Positions 15,353 through 23,804 of a stretch of 64,000 nucleotides of DNA are shown piece by piece. Position 1 is the stretch's first letter. The number at the start of each line of letters is the position of its first letter. The notes below the pieces were generated by a model. That model was not told the DNA's origin, did not search any database, and saw nothing but the letters and a program-made list of their open reading frames with translations. This DNA is from DATKYQ01 sp035528415. Lineage in GTDB: Bacteria > Myxococcota > B64-G9. Location of the stretch: positions 1 through 64,000 of the forward strand of contig DATKYQ010000057.1 of NCBI GenBank assembly GCA_035528415.1, written 5' to 3'. Made by a program: the position numbers and the translations under genes.

Positions 15353-18300
15353 ATGCTCCTTTCAGACATCTCAATCAAGCGGCCGGTGTTCACCACCATG
15401 GTGATCCTGGCCATCCTGGTCTTCGGCTTCGTCTCGTACACCCGCATCGGCATCGACATGATGCCCGAGGTGGATTTTCCGCTTGTCACCGTGCTGACCA
15501 TCTATCCCGGGGCGGATCCCGAGACGGTCGAGCAGGAGGTGTCGAAGAAGATTGAAGATTCGATTTCCACCATCAACGGGGTGCGCAGCCTGCGCTCCAT
15601 CAGCGTCGATAACGTATCGCAGGTGATCATCGAGTTCGAGCTGGAGTTGGACGTCGACCAGGTCGTGCAGGATGTACGCGACAAGGTGGCCGCGGTTCTG
15701 CCCGAGCTTCCCGACGATGTCGAGACGCCCAAGGTACAGAAGCTCGATCTGGGCGCCATTCCGATACTGAACATCTCGGTGGGCGGGCCAGGCACGATCG
15801 GCGAGGTGACCAGCCTGGCGCGCAAGCGGATCAAGGAACCGCTGCAGTCGATTCCCGGTGTGGGCACTGTGAACATCGTCGGCGGGCGCGAACGCGAGAT
15901 CAAGGTCTGGCTCGACCCGGATCGCCTGGATGCCATGGGCCTGACCGTACAGGAAGTGATCGGGGCGCTTTCGGCCAACAACCTCGATTTTCCCGGCGGC
16001 CGGCTGGAAGCCGGCAACACCGAGTTCGCGGTCAAGGTGAACGGTAGGTTTTCCTCACTGGCCGAGATCGAACAACTCAAGATTATGGAGATGCACGGCC
16101 GGGCGATTCGCATAATGGACGTTGCCCGGGTGGAGGACGGCCTCGAGGAGCGCCGCTCGGCGGCCAGGCTGTCCGGGGAAAACGCAATCGTTTTAGTGGT
16201 GCGTAAACAGTCGGGCACCAACTCAGTGCAGGTAGCCGACCTGGTCAAGGCCCGCCTGCAGGAAATCTCTGCAACCTTCCCGCCGGGCTACCGGGCGTTC
16301 GTGGCCATCGACAACACCACCTTCACCAAGACATCCATAGAGGACGTGCAGTTCGATATGCTCTTCGGCGCCTTCTTGGCCGTGCTGATCGTGTTTCTTT
16401 TCCTGCGCAACTGGCGCTCAACCATCATCGCCGCTTTGGCCATCCCGACCTCGGTAGTGGGCACCTTCATGTTCATCCGTCTTCTGGGCTTCACCTTCAA
16501 CACCATGACCATGCTGGCGCTTTCGCTCTCGATCGGGCTGCTGATCGACGACGCCATCGTGGTCATCGAAAACATCTACCGGCACATGGAGTCCGGAGCG
16601 CCACCCATAAAGGCGGCCGCGTCCGGCACGGGTGAGATCGGCCTGGCCGTGATGGCCACAACCATGTCGATAGTGGCCGTCTTCATTCCGGTGGCTTTCA
16701 CCCAGGGCATGATCGGGCGCATCTTCTACCAGTTCGGAACGACTGTGGCGGTGGCGGTGTTGATCTCGCTTTTCGTATCATTCACCTTAACCCCAATGCT
16801 GTCTTCGCGCTTTCTGGCTCCGGCCGGCCGCAACCGTTTCTATGCCTCGATCGAAAAGGTGTTGGCCTGGCTCGATCGGATCTACCGCTCGGTTATCGCG
16901 GCCGCGCTGCGGCATCGCCTGGCGACTGTCGTCTTGGCTCTTTCGGTTTTCGCGGGCGCGATATTCCTGGCCCGCATGATCCCCACGTCATTCATACCAC
17001 CCTTCGATCAGTCCCGCCTAAACGTGGTGGTAAAGACACCCGTCGGGACGAACCTGGCCCGCACGGAAGAACTCGCCGAGCAGCTTGCCGCTCGCGTGCG
17101 CGCCCACCGCGACCTGGTGGTGGGCACCGTGGCCATGGTCGGCGCCGATACCCAGAAGAAGCAGAACCTGGCCAAGATCTACGTCAAGTTGCTGCCCAAG
17201 GAAGAGCGTGCGCTCAGCCAGATGGGTGCGATGGATCTTCTGAGGAAAGAGTTTTCAGACTTCCCCGAGGCGGTTGTGTCCGTCGAGGAAGTGCCGATGT
17301 TCGGCGGCGAGACGGGCATGCGGGCGGCGACCATACAGTTCAACGTCCGCGGCGGCGATCTTTCGGAGTTGAGCCAAGTGAGCGCGCGGCTGGCCGATGC
17401 CCTGGCCCGGGCCCCGGGATTTGTCGATGTCGACACGACCTGGGAGACAGGCAAGCCGGAGGTTCGCGTGCAAATGGATCGCGAACGGGCGGCTGCGCTG
17501 GGGGTGGTTACGGCCGCGGTGGGACAGGCGGTCTATGCTTTGGTGGGCGGAGTAGAGGCTTCCAAGTTCCGCCAGGCCGGCGATGACGTGCCCATCCGGG
17601 TGCGACTCGCCCCCTCCGCCAGACAAGAGGCCACACAGATCGGACGACTCAAGGTGCGCCCGGCTGGCGGCGGCAAGCCGGTGGCGCTCGCCAACCTGGC
17701 AAAGATCGTCCCCTCCTCCGGGCCGATAGAGATAGATCGTCAGGCACGCAGGCGCCAGATAACCGTGCTGGCCAACCTGGAAGAGGGCGTGGCCCTGGGC
17801 CCGGCCATGGACCAGGTGCGAACGCTTGCCGCCAAGATAGTGCCGGCACACCTGGAGACCGATTTCGAAGGACAGGCCAAAATTGCCAAGGAGAGCATGG
17901 GCAACCTGTTGGTTTCGCTGGTACTGGCGATCATCATGATCTATTTACTGCTGGCCAGCCAGTTCGAATCGTTTTTACACCCCTTGACCATCATGATGTC
18001 GTTGCCGCTGGCCATGGTGGGCGCCTTTCTGGCCATGCTGATCTCGGGAGATTTTCTTTCCATCATAGCCATGATCGGCATCATCATGCTAATGGGGCTG
18101 GTCACCAAGAACGCCATTTTGCTGATCGACTACACCAACACGCTCAGGCGCCGCGACGGGCTCGGGCGCACGGAAGCGTTGCTAAAGGCCGGCCCCACGC
18201 GACTGCGGCCGATCTTGATGACCACCGCGGCCATGGTGTTCGGCATGCTGCCGATCGCCCTCAGCCGCGGTCAGGGCTCGGAGATGCGCGCACCGATGGC

Positions 18301-18454
18301 GGTGGCGGTAATCGGCGGCCTGCTGGTCTCGACCCTGCTGACCCTGGTTGTGGTGCCGGTGGTCTACAGCCTGCTAGACGACCTGGCCGGCGGGCTCAAG
18401 CGCCTGGCGCGCGGGCGTCGATCCGCCTCTTTCCGAAATGACGAGGAAACGTAG
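15353..18454 (+). CDS. RND-family efflux permease (HAE-1 type)
   Basis: 1033 residues, the usual length of AcrB/MdtB-like proton-driven drug exporters. The start (SDISIKRPVFTTMV) and first periplasmic loop are typical. The proton relay is intact: adjacent Asp-Asp in SIGLLIDDAIVVIENIYRH (TM4) and Lys in GLVTKNAILLIDYTN (TM10). Twelve membrane segments and two large periplasmic loops can be traced. It exports hydrophobic compounds from membrane or periplasm through the TolC-like partner. It is the last gene of the tetR-led operon, and a GC-rich hairpin follows the stop. The substrate is not predictable. Confidence 0.93.
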   Translation: MLLSDISIKRPVFTTMVILAILVFGFVSYTRIGIDMMPEVDFPLVTVLTIYPGADPETVEQEVSKKIEDSISTINGVRSLRSISVDNVSQVIIEFELELDVDQVVQDVRDKVAAVLPELPDDVETPKVQKLDLGAIPILNISVGGPGTIGEVTSLARKRIKEPLQSIPGVGTVNIVGGREREIKVWLDPDRLDAMGLTVQEVIGALSANNLDFPGGRLEAGNTEFAVKVNGRFSSLAEIEQLKIMEMHGRAIRIMDVARVEDGLEERRSAARLSGENAIVLVVRKQSGTNSVQVADLVKARLQEISATFPPGYRAFVAIDNTTFTKTSIEDVQFDMLFGAFLAVLIVFLFLRNWRSTIIAALAIPTSVVGTFMFIRLLGFTFNTMTMLALSLSIGLLIDDAIVVIENIYRHMESGAPPIKAAASGTGEIGLAVMATTMSIVAVFIPVAFTQGMIGRIFYQFGTTVAVAVLISLFVSFTLTPMLSSRFLAPAGRNRFYASIEKVLAWLDRIYRSVIAAALRHRLATVVLALSVFAGAIFLARMIPTSFIPPFDQSRLNVVVKTPVGTNLARTEELAEQLAARVRAHRDLVVGTVAMVGADTQKKQNLAKIYVKLLPKEERALSQMGAMDLLRKEFSDFPEAVVSVEEVPMFGGETGMRAATIQFNVRGGDLSELSQVSARLADALARAPGFVDVDTTWETGKPEVRVQMDRERAAALGVVTAAVGQAVYALVGGVEASKFRQAGDDVPIRVRLAPSARQEATQIGRLKVRPAGGGKPVALANLAKIVPSSGPIEIDRQARRRQITVLANLEEGVALGPAMDQVRTLAAKIVPAHLETDFEGQAKIAKESMGNLLVSLVLAIIMIYLLLASQFESFLHPLTIMMSLPLAMVGAFLAMLISGDFLSIIAMIGIIMLMGLVTKNAILLIDYTNTLRRRDGLGRTEALLKAGPTRLRPILMTTAAMVFGMLPIALSRGQGSEMRAPMAVAVIGGLLVSTLLTLVVVPVVYSLLDDLAGGLKRLARGRRSASFRNDEET

Positions 18455-18478
18455 ACAGGGGCGGGGACGGGGCTCCGC

Positions 18479-18497
18479 GCGGGGGCGCTGCCCCCGC
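18479..18497. terminator. GC-rich hairpin after efflux operon
   Basis: Eight-bp perfect stem GCGGGGGC / GCCCCCGC with a three-base GCT loop, between the convergent RND permease and radical SAM genes. No T-run follows. It has the same style as the hairpin at 992-1011. Confidence 0.5.
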
Positions 18498-18502
18498 CTC
18501 CG

Positions 18503-19435
18503 TCACACTCCAATCTGGTAGAAAATCCCCCTTGCCTGTCTGGCCACTCTTATTTTTGCTTCGGCTTCCAGGACATCCAGGTATTTTTTTATTTCGTTGA
18601 CGTGCAGGCCGAGTATTTCCTGTAAATCCTGCAAGGTGCAGGGACGACGCGCAATGGTTTCGAGAATGGCCGATTCTACATCATCCCGAAAAGATGGTAT
18701 TTCCTTTCGCACCGGCGCCTTGGCAATAATTTCGGCGTCGAGTCCCCAATAATCGATGATGCTTTTCAATTCAGCCTGCGTTGCGGCGCGAATATCGGAC
18801 ACGGTGCCCGGCCTGTCCAGCGTATTCAGCTGTACGCGGTCGGGCGCGATGCGCTCGATTGCATCTTTCAACGCTGCCAGTTCTTCCTCGCTGTCGTTCA
18901 TCCCGGGAACAATGAAAACCTCGAGCCATATCTGGCCGCGGTATTCTTTGCGTAAACGAATCAACCCGAAGATGATTTCGTTCAGGTCCATTTCTGGGTG
19001 CGGATTATTTATCTTACGAAAGGCCGCCGGCGTCGCGGCATCGAGTGATGGAATGATAACATCAGCTCCGAGTACCTGATCGCGTACTGTTTTTTGACGG
19101 AACAATGTTCCATTGGACAAGATCGCAGTATTATAGTCTTGTGGCTGCTGCTTGATGAATTTCAGAACATCGCCTATCCCGGAGTTGAGTGTCGGTTCGC
19201 CCGAGCCTGAGAAAGTAATATAATCCGGTTGTGGATGATGCGAAAAATAATGTGCCAGCTCTGTCTTGACACCTTGAACCGGTATATATTCTTCACGTTC
19301 CAGTGTCAGCTTCGTTGTCCGGCCGCATTCGCAATATATGCAATTCAAGCTGCAAGTCTTTGGGGGAACCAAATCCACGCCCAATGAAACACCGAGACGC
19401 CGCGAAGGCACTGGACCGAAAAGATATTTGTACAC
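18503..19435 (-). CDS. Radical SAM protein (COG0731-like) with C-terminal winged helix
   Basis: 310 residues from a GTG at 19435 with GGAGAG five bases upstream; the frame further upstream overlaps the C25 gene and lacks homology. It opens with the distinctive YLFGPVPSRRLG block, followed by the radical SAM cluster motif CSLNCIYC (Cys28, Cys32, Cys35), then TFSGSGEPTLNSGIGD (SAM-binding Gly-Glu) and FIVPGMNDSEEEL. The last 70 residues resemble a winged helix (LQDLQEILGLHVNEIKKYLDVLE). The family reductively cleaves S-adenosylmethionine; the specific reaction of this group is unclear. It lies 38 bases after the C25 peptidase gene. Local GC is lower than in its neighbours. Confidence 0.82.
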   Translation of the reverse strand: MYKYLFGPVPSRRLGVSLGVDLVPPKTCSLNCIYCECGRTTKLTLEREEYIPVQGVKTELAHYFSHHPQPDYITFSGSGEPTLNSGIGDVLKFIKQQPQDYNTAILSNGTLFRQKTVRDQVLGADVIIPSLDAATPAAFRKINNPHPEMDLNEIIFGLIRLRKEYRGQIWLEVFIVPGMNDSEEELAALKDAIERIAPDRVQLNTLDRPGTVSDIRAATQAELKSIIDYWGLDAEIIAKAPVRKEIPSFRDDVESAILETIARRPCTLQDLQEILGLHVNEIKKYLDVLEAEAKIRVARQARGIFYQIGV

Positions 19436-19473
19436 GAGTTCTCTCCACTTCAAGGCTTCCAGTCCCCCCGGTT

Positions 19474-21114
19474 TCAGGGGACCGCAATGTTCCCCAGTGC
19501 CGGTACGGCGTTTACCAGAGTCGCGGTCAGCAGTATCTGGCCGCGATTCTGCGGCGTGAAGCGAAACACCGTCCGGCCCTGGGCGTCGCTTTCCTGGCGG
19601 TAGAGGAATTCCCCGTTCCTGTAGAGGGTCACTCGCGCTCCGGGGATCGGCTGGCCGGCCAGCAACACGGTCACCGCAACGCATTGCTCGTCACGACCGA
19701 TTGCAGCGGGCGCTTCCAGCGAAAGCCTGCCCGGATCGGTTGTATAGACCGGCATCTCCGGGTCGCCCAGCAGCACGACCACCAGCTGCGTCCAGCGAAT
19801 GCCGAGCAGCTCGTTTTGCAGGCTGCTCTCGTTGGTGTAGAAATGCTCACGGGCGTAGTCCAGCGCCGACCCCAGATCGAGACCCTGCTCGAAAATACCT
19901 CGGTAAAAAGACTCGATCAGCGCAGTGCCTCCGCCGGGGCCCAGACCAAAGTTGGTGTTGCCGAGATAAGCCACGGCCCCGCCGCCGGGGTTGGTCAGCA
20001 ACCGCTCGCCGGCCGAGTCGCTGGAAGCGTAAGCGAAGTTGCCCGCCTGGCAACCACAGGAGATATAGATCGGAAAGTGCGGCGAGTTAGACAGGCTCGA
20101 GACGTCGCCGGCCGTCATCTCCAGGTTCAGATCCTGCTCACTGGCGTGCCCGTAGTGGGTGACGAAAGCGCGTCCGGCCTCCAGGGCTTCTATCTGGGCG
20201 TCTTTGGTATTCGGCTCGGCCCCCGGGTAGCCTTCGTATTTCCAGTAGAGCTTCTGTTTGCGAAAATCCGCCGGGAAAACGTCGTCCGCCAGCGGGTTGA
20301 GTTGCACGGCGGCGTCAAAGTTGAGAAAGCCGGTGTCCTCCGAGATGAACAGGGCATCCCGGGCGCAGCCGGGATCGGTCTGCTCATAGGCCAGCACGCG
20401 GTTTACAAACGTCTCGGCGTCGGCCGGCGTGCTGGCCGGCACCCTGCCCAGCGCAACGTCCGGATGCATGTCCAAATCGTCCGCTGGTTCACCGAAGACG
20501 TCGTCGCCGTTTGCGTCCCAGTTTCCGTCCAGATCCGAGAAGTAAAAATCGGAGACGAAGATGTCGTCATATGACATCAGCGCCCTGGCGTGCACCCTGC
20601 GGACGGGTACCACCTCCGCATCGCCGCCCAAAAGGACATAGCGTACGCCGCTTCCGAAAACCATGTCGTGGATATAGCCCCGCAAGCGCTCGGCCGCATC
20701 CCTTCCGGATGAGTTAGCGTCTATCCAGGCAGTCGTGACCACGCTGGTGGGCACGCCCTTGGCCCGTTTCCAGTCGGCCAGCACCTCGAAGGCCGGGCGC
20801 AGGACGTCGTTGGTAACAATCAGCATCTCGCTGGCGTCGATAATGTCGACGCTCGACGGGATGCCCTGCTCGCAGGCCTGGTTGAAGTCGCCGCCCGGAT
20901 CGGCACCCAGGTCGCTTCCCTGGTCGGCGTTCGCTTCGTCACCCGGATCGCTTCCCTGATCGCCGGCCTGGTCGGCCCCGGCGTCGAGGCCGGCATCGGC
21001 TACGCCGTCCTGCTCTTCATACCCGGAGTCCGCATATTCGCCGGTGCCGTTACAGGAGGCCAGGATGAACAGTCCGAAAACTATCCACAATTTCTCTCTC
21101 GCCGGGATTTTCAT
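19474..21114 (-). CDS. Peptidase C25 (gingipain-like) lipoprotein
   Basis: 546 residues. A lipoprotein signal (FILASC) is followed by a low-complexity acidic linker rich in Asp, Gly and Ala (about residues 25-75), then a caspase-like gingipain domain: EMLIVTNDVLRPAFEVLADW, RYVLLGGDAEVVPVRR, the catalytic His323 in THYGH and Cys355 in ISCGCQAGNF, which aligns with the C-x-x-G-(D/N)-F of gingipains. A C-terminal Ig-like domain follows (VAVTVLLAGQPIPGARVTLYRNG). The family cleaves after Arg or Lys in the type enzymes; specificity here is not evident. The protein is expected on the cell surface or in the periplasm. GAGGGTGAG precedes the ATG. Confidence 0.85.
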   Translation of the reverse strand: MKIPAREKLWIVFGLFILASCNGTGEYADSGYEEQDGVADAGLDAGADQAGDQGSDPGDEANADQGSDLGADPGGDFNQACEQGIPSSVDIIDASEMLIVTNDVLRPAFEVLADWKRAKGVPTSVVTTAWIDANSSGRDAAERLRGYIHDMVFGSGVRYVLLGGDAEVVPVRRVHARALMSYDDIFVSDFYFSDLDGNWDANGDDVFGEPADDLDMHPDVALGRVPASTPADAETFVNRVLAYEQTDPGCARDALFISEDTGFLNFDAAVQLNPLADDVFPADFRKQKLYWKYEGYPGAEPNTKDAQIEALEAGRAFVTHYGHASEQDLNLEMTAGDVSSLSNSPHFPIYISCGCQAGNFAYASSDSAGERLLTNPGGGAVAYLGNTNFGLGPGGGTALIESFYRGIFEQGLDLGSALDYAREHFYTNESSLQNELLGIRWTQLVVVLLGDPEMPVYTTDPGRLSLEAPAAIGRDEQCVAVTVLLAGQPIPGARVTLYRNGEFLYRQESDAQGRTVFRFTPQNRGQILLTATLVNAVPALGNIAVP

Positions 21115-21149
21115 CTCACCCTCATCGTGCCACTACATCCGACACGTAA

Positions 21150-22277
21150 TCAAGTGCCTAACCACTCCTTGAGCACCTTGCGGCTCTTCTCCCTGATGCG
21201 GCGCGCCAGGCGCACGTATGGATGCCCTTCAAAGCCGGCCTCGGACAATTCACCGAGGGCAGAGGTCACTCCCCAGGCAGCCACCAAACTGGAGACCAGC
21301 AAGCAGAAGACAACCTTGATGATGACGGCATTAGTCGCGTCCAGCTCACGACAGCCTGCGGCCAAGAATCCCAGCCTCAACACGCCGTAACTTCCCGCGG
21401 CGATTAGCAGAGCGTACCAGTAGCGCCAGCGCATGAAGTGCCGCCTCCCGCCCGATCCGCTCAGTTCGATCGGGCTCAACCAGTCCACGCGCGTTTTGAA
21501 GCGAGCCGCGGCCACCAGAATGAGCGCAGTAAACAGGGCGGTGACCGCCAAGTGTAACGCAAGCTCGTCTTCCGGCACGGGTTTGCCCTGCTGGTAATAG
21601 AATCCGAATCGGGCGAAGGCGGCCACCAGGCCGACGGCGGAGCTGACGAGCGAGTAAGGCAGTACATTATGCAGCCATACATAGCGTCGCCTGGGAATCA
21701 CAAGCGGCTCGGCCTTCCTCCTGGCGCTTACGAAACGTTCGACCGAGTAACGCGCCACCAGGGCCGAAGCCAGTCCGATGCAGACGGCCGGCACCAGCGT
21801 TGTGTAGAAGAGAAACTGCGGACGCTCGTAACCCATACGATCGCCAAGCTGGCTGAGCGCCAGCATGAAGCCGCCCACCCCGGCGGCCAGGGCCAGGCTC
21901 GACATCACGGCCGGCCTCCAGAACCCCCCGGCCAGCGTCCGTTCGGGAAGCTTTCCCAGATCGATCCACTCTTCGTCGCTGGGGACGATAAAACCCAGTA
22001 GCAGTACGCGCCTGGTCTGCAGCGTTGTCGAGTAGAAGCCGACCAGCCCGACGAAGACGCCTGCCCAGACCGTCAAGAAGAAGGTATAGTCATAGCGCAT
22101 CATGCCGTCCCGGCTGAGCCAGTAGAAGATTACTCCCGAGAAAAACCACAGAAGCAAAAGCCAGATGCAGAAGTTCCAGACGGCCAGCCGCAGGGCATAG
22201 CGGGAAATCGACACCTCCAGGCGGGGGAAACCGTTTCTAGCCCCCGGGGACCCGTTCTTTTCGTTTTCAGCGCTCAT
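21150..22277 (-). CDS. Eight-helix membrane protein of unknown function
   Basis: 375 residues. About eight hydrophobic segments are visible (for example FCIWLLLLWFFSGVIFYWL, VWAGVFVGLVGFYSTTL, LVSSAVGLVAAFARFGFYY, VVFCLLVSSLVAAWGV) with short loops and a charged C-terminus (RIREKSRKVLKEWL). No transporter or enzyme motif is recognised. Candidate starts are ATG 22277 (chosen), 22289 and 22340; none has a good ribosome-binding site. It precedes the C25 peptidase by 35 bases and may be its export or regulatory partner, but that is only positional. Confidence 0.6.
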   Translation of the reverse strand: MSAENEKNGSPGARNGFPRLEVSISRYALRLAVWNFCIWLLLLWFFSGVIFYWLSRDGMMRYDYTFFLTVWAGVFVGLVGFYSTTLQTRRVLLLGFIVPSDEEWIDLGKLPERTLAGGFWRPAVMSSLALAAGVGGFMLALSQLGDRMGYERPQFLFYTTLVPAVCIGLASALVARYSVERFVSARRKAEPLVIPRRRYVWLHNVLPYSLVSSAVGLVAAFARFGFYYQQGKPVPEDELALHLAVTALFTALILVAAARFKTRVDWLSPIELSGSGGRRHFMRWRYWYALLIAAGSYGVLRLGFLAAGCRELDATNAVIIKVVFCLLVSSLVAAWGVTSALGELSEAGFEGHPYVRLARRIREKSRKVLKEWLGT

Positions 22278-22397
22278 TCCGGGCGCCATGTTAGGACAAG
22301 CGCGTGCGTTTGCCAAGCCGCTATACACTTTTATTAGCATGTCATATGATCGCCGCTGCAGGTGCCGGCTAACTATGCCGGCTGGAAAGGAGATCCC

Positions 22398-23582
22398 ATG
22401 CTGCGGACGTTCACTTTTTCGATCCTGCTTGCCGTACTGATCACTCCCGCGGCCCCGGCACAGGAAAATCCAGGCGACACGCTGGCCGTGTTCGCGATCG
22501 ACAACCGCGGTCCGCGGATGAGCCGCCGGGCTGTCGAAAACCTCGGGGAGTACCTGAGCGTGCTGCTTGGCGAGAGTGGTATGCGTGTCCTGGACAGGGA
22601 CCAGGTGCGCACCCAGATCGGCAAGGGCTCTTGCGGCGATCACGCCTGCCGCGTAAAAGTGGCCCGCAAGCTGGGGGCCACACGCTACCTGTCGGCCCGT
22701 ATCTTGAAGATCGTGAACACTTGCAAGGTAACGGCCAAGCTATACGCTCTCGATCAAGACATCCCCCTGCGAAGCGCCTCGGCAGGCCAGGGCTGCGACG
22801 AGAAAGATCTTCTCGACGCCCTGCGGGAAATCGTCTTCAAGCTGGCCTATGTCCAGACCGGGACAGGACCGGTCCGGCGGATCGTTCCTTCTGCAGACGT
22901 CAGGCTCCAGAAAAACAAGACCGAAATCGGCCGGCTGTCGCTCAACTCACGTCCCTGGGGCCGGGTATGGATCGACGGCAAGGACATCGGCAGCAACACT
23001 CCGCTGGTCGACTACCTGCTGCCGGCCGGCAAGCATGCCGTCATCGTCTACCCGCCGACATCCAAGAAGATGCAGGCCAGCGTCGAGATCCGCCCCGGTG
23101 AGACCACCAGCCTGGTTCTTCTCCCGGACAAGCTGCCTGCGGACAAAACCGCCAGCGGATGGTTGACGGTCAACACACGCCCCTGGAGCGAAGTCGCCGT
23201 GGACGGCGAGCATATCGGCATGACACCACTGCGCCGGAAACTCGCCCCAGGCCAACATGAAGTCAAGGTGTCTTACGGGCACGGCGAATCCAAGACGGTG
23301 CAGGTGAAGGTCGAAGCGGGCAAGACCATGCGGGTGGTGCTAAACGCCTCCGGGGCCGGAGAACTCGGCAAGGGCAAGGGCTTATTAATGGTCAACTCGC
23401 TGCCCTGGGGACGGGTATGGATCGACGGCAGCGACAGCGGCAAGGCGACACCGCTTATGGATCTGAAACTCGATGTCGGCCAGCATCGGGTGACGGTCTA
23501 TTTTTCAACCGGCGGAACACAGACCAAGACGATCGAAATCAAGGAAGGCGAAAGCAGCAGGCTGGTTTTCCGCGGCGACTGA
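22398..23582 (+). CDS. Secreted PEGA-repeat protein
   Basis: 394 residues. AAAGGAG lies five bases before the ATG. A signal peptide (SILLAVLITPAAPAQ) leads to a domain of about 140 residues (DTLAVFAIDNRG, RYLSARILKI) that resembles proteins measuring or assembling envelope complexes, with cysteines in GSCGDHAC. Then come three PEGA-type beta repeats, each starting with a Ser/Arg-Pro-Trp or Leu-Pro-Trp core and Asp-Gly: RPWGRVWIDGKDIG, RPWSEVAVDGEHIG and LPWGRVWIDGSDSG. PEGA domains are common surface or envelope modules in Myxococcota. Function is unknown; a periplasmic or outer-membrane role is inferred. Confidence 0.75.
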   Translation: MLRTFTFSILLAVLITPAAPAQENPGDTLAVFAIDNRGPRMSRRAVENLGEYLSVLLGESGMRVLDRDQVRTQIGKGSCGDHACRVKVARKLGATRYLSARILKIVNTCKVTAKLYALDQDIPLRSASAGQGCDEKDLLDALREIVFKLAYVQTGTGPVRRIVPSADVRLQKNKTEIGRLSLNSRPWGRVWIDGKDIGSNTPLVDYLLPAGKHAVIVYPPTSKKMQASVEIRPGETTSLVLLPDKLPADKTASGWLTVNTRPWSEVAVDGEHIGMTPLRRKLAPGQHEVKVSYGHGESKTVQVKVEAGKTMRVVLNASGAGELGKGKGLLMVNSLPWGRVWIDGSDSGKATPLMDLKLDVGQHRVTVYFSTGGTQTKTIEIKEGESSRLVFRGD

Positions 23583-23667
23583 TCCGTCAGCCTGCACCTT
23601 GATCTCCCATTAGGTGCCACCCGATTGTTTCCCGATCTACGAAAAGACCGAATTTTCTGTGGTAAGT

Positions 23668-23691
23668 TCACGGTTTTTTGAGGATCACGGT
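23668..23691 (+). promoter_or_regulatory. Direct repeat pair upstream of serpin promoter
   Basis: TCACGGT occurs at 23668-23674 and 23685-23691, 17 bases start to start, about 60-80 bases upstream of the -24 element; a partly inverted copy (GCCGTG) follows. These are candidate sites for the enhancer-binding protein that sigma-54 promoters need. Confidence 0.35.
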
Positions 23692-23745
23692 GCTCTTGCC
23701 GTGTTCATCTACCCGAAATCACAAAGGGAAAAGATCCGGTCAGGG

Positions 23746-23761
23746 TGGCACGAGGATTGCT
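23746..23761 (+). promoter_or_regulatory. Sigma-54 (-24/-12) promoter, consensus match
   Basis: TGGCAC-GAGGA-TTGCT matches the sigma-54 consensus TGGCAC-N5-TTGCW at every conserved position; GG and GC are exactly ten bases apart. Transcription would begin near 23771 and give a 34-base leader before the serpin ATG at 23805. Confidence 0.75.
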
Positions 23762-23804
23762 TGTCACTCGGGGCGGATACCAGCTCTACAATGAGAGGCA
23801 GATC

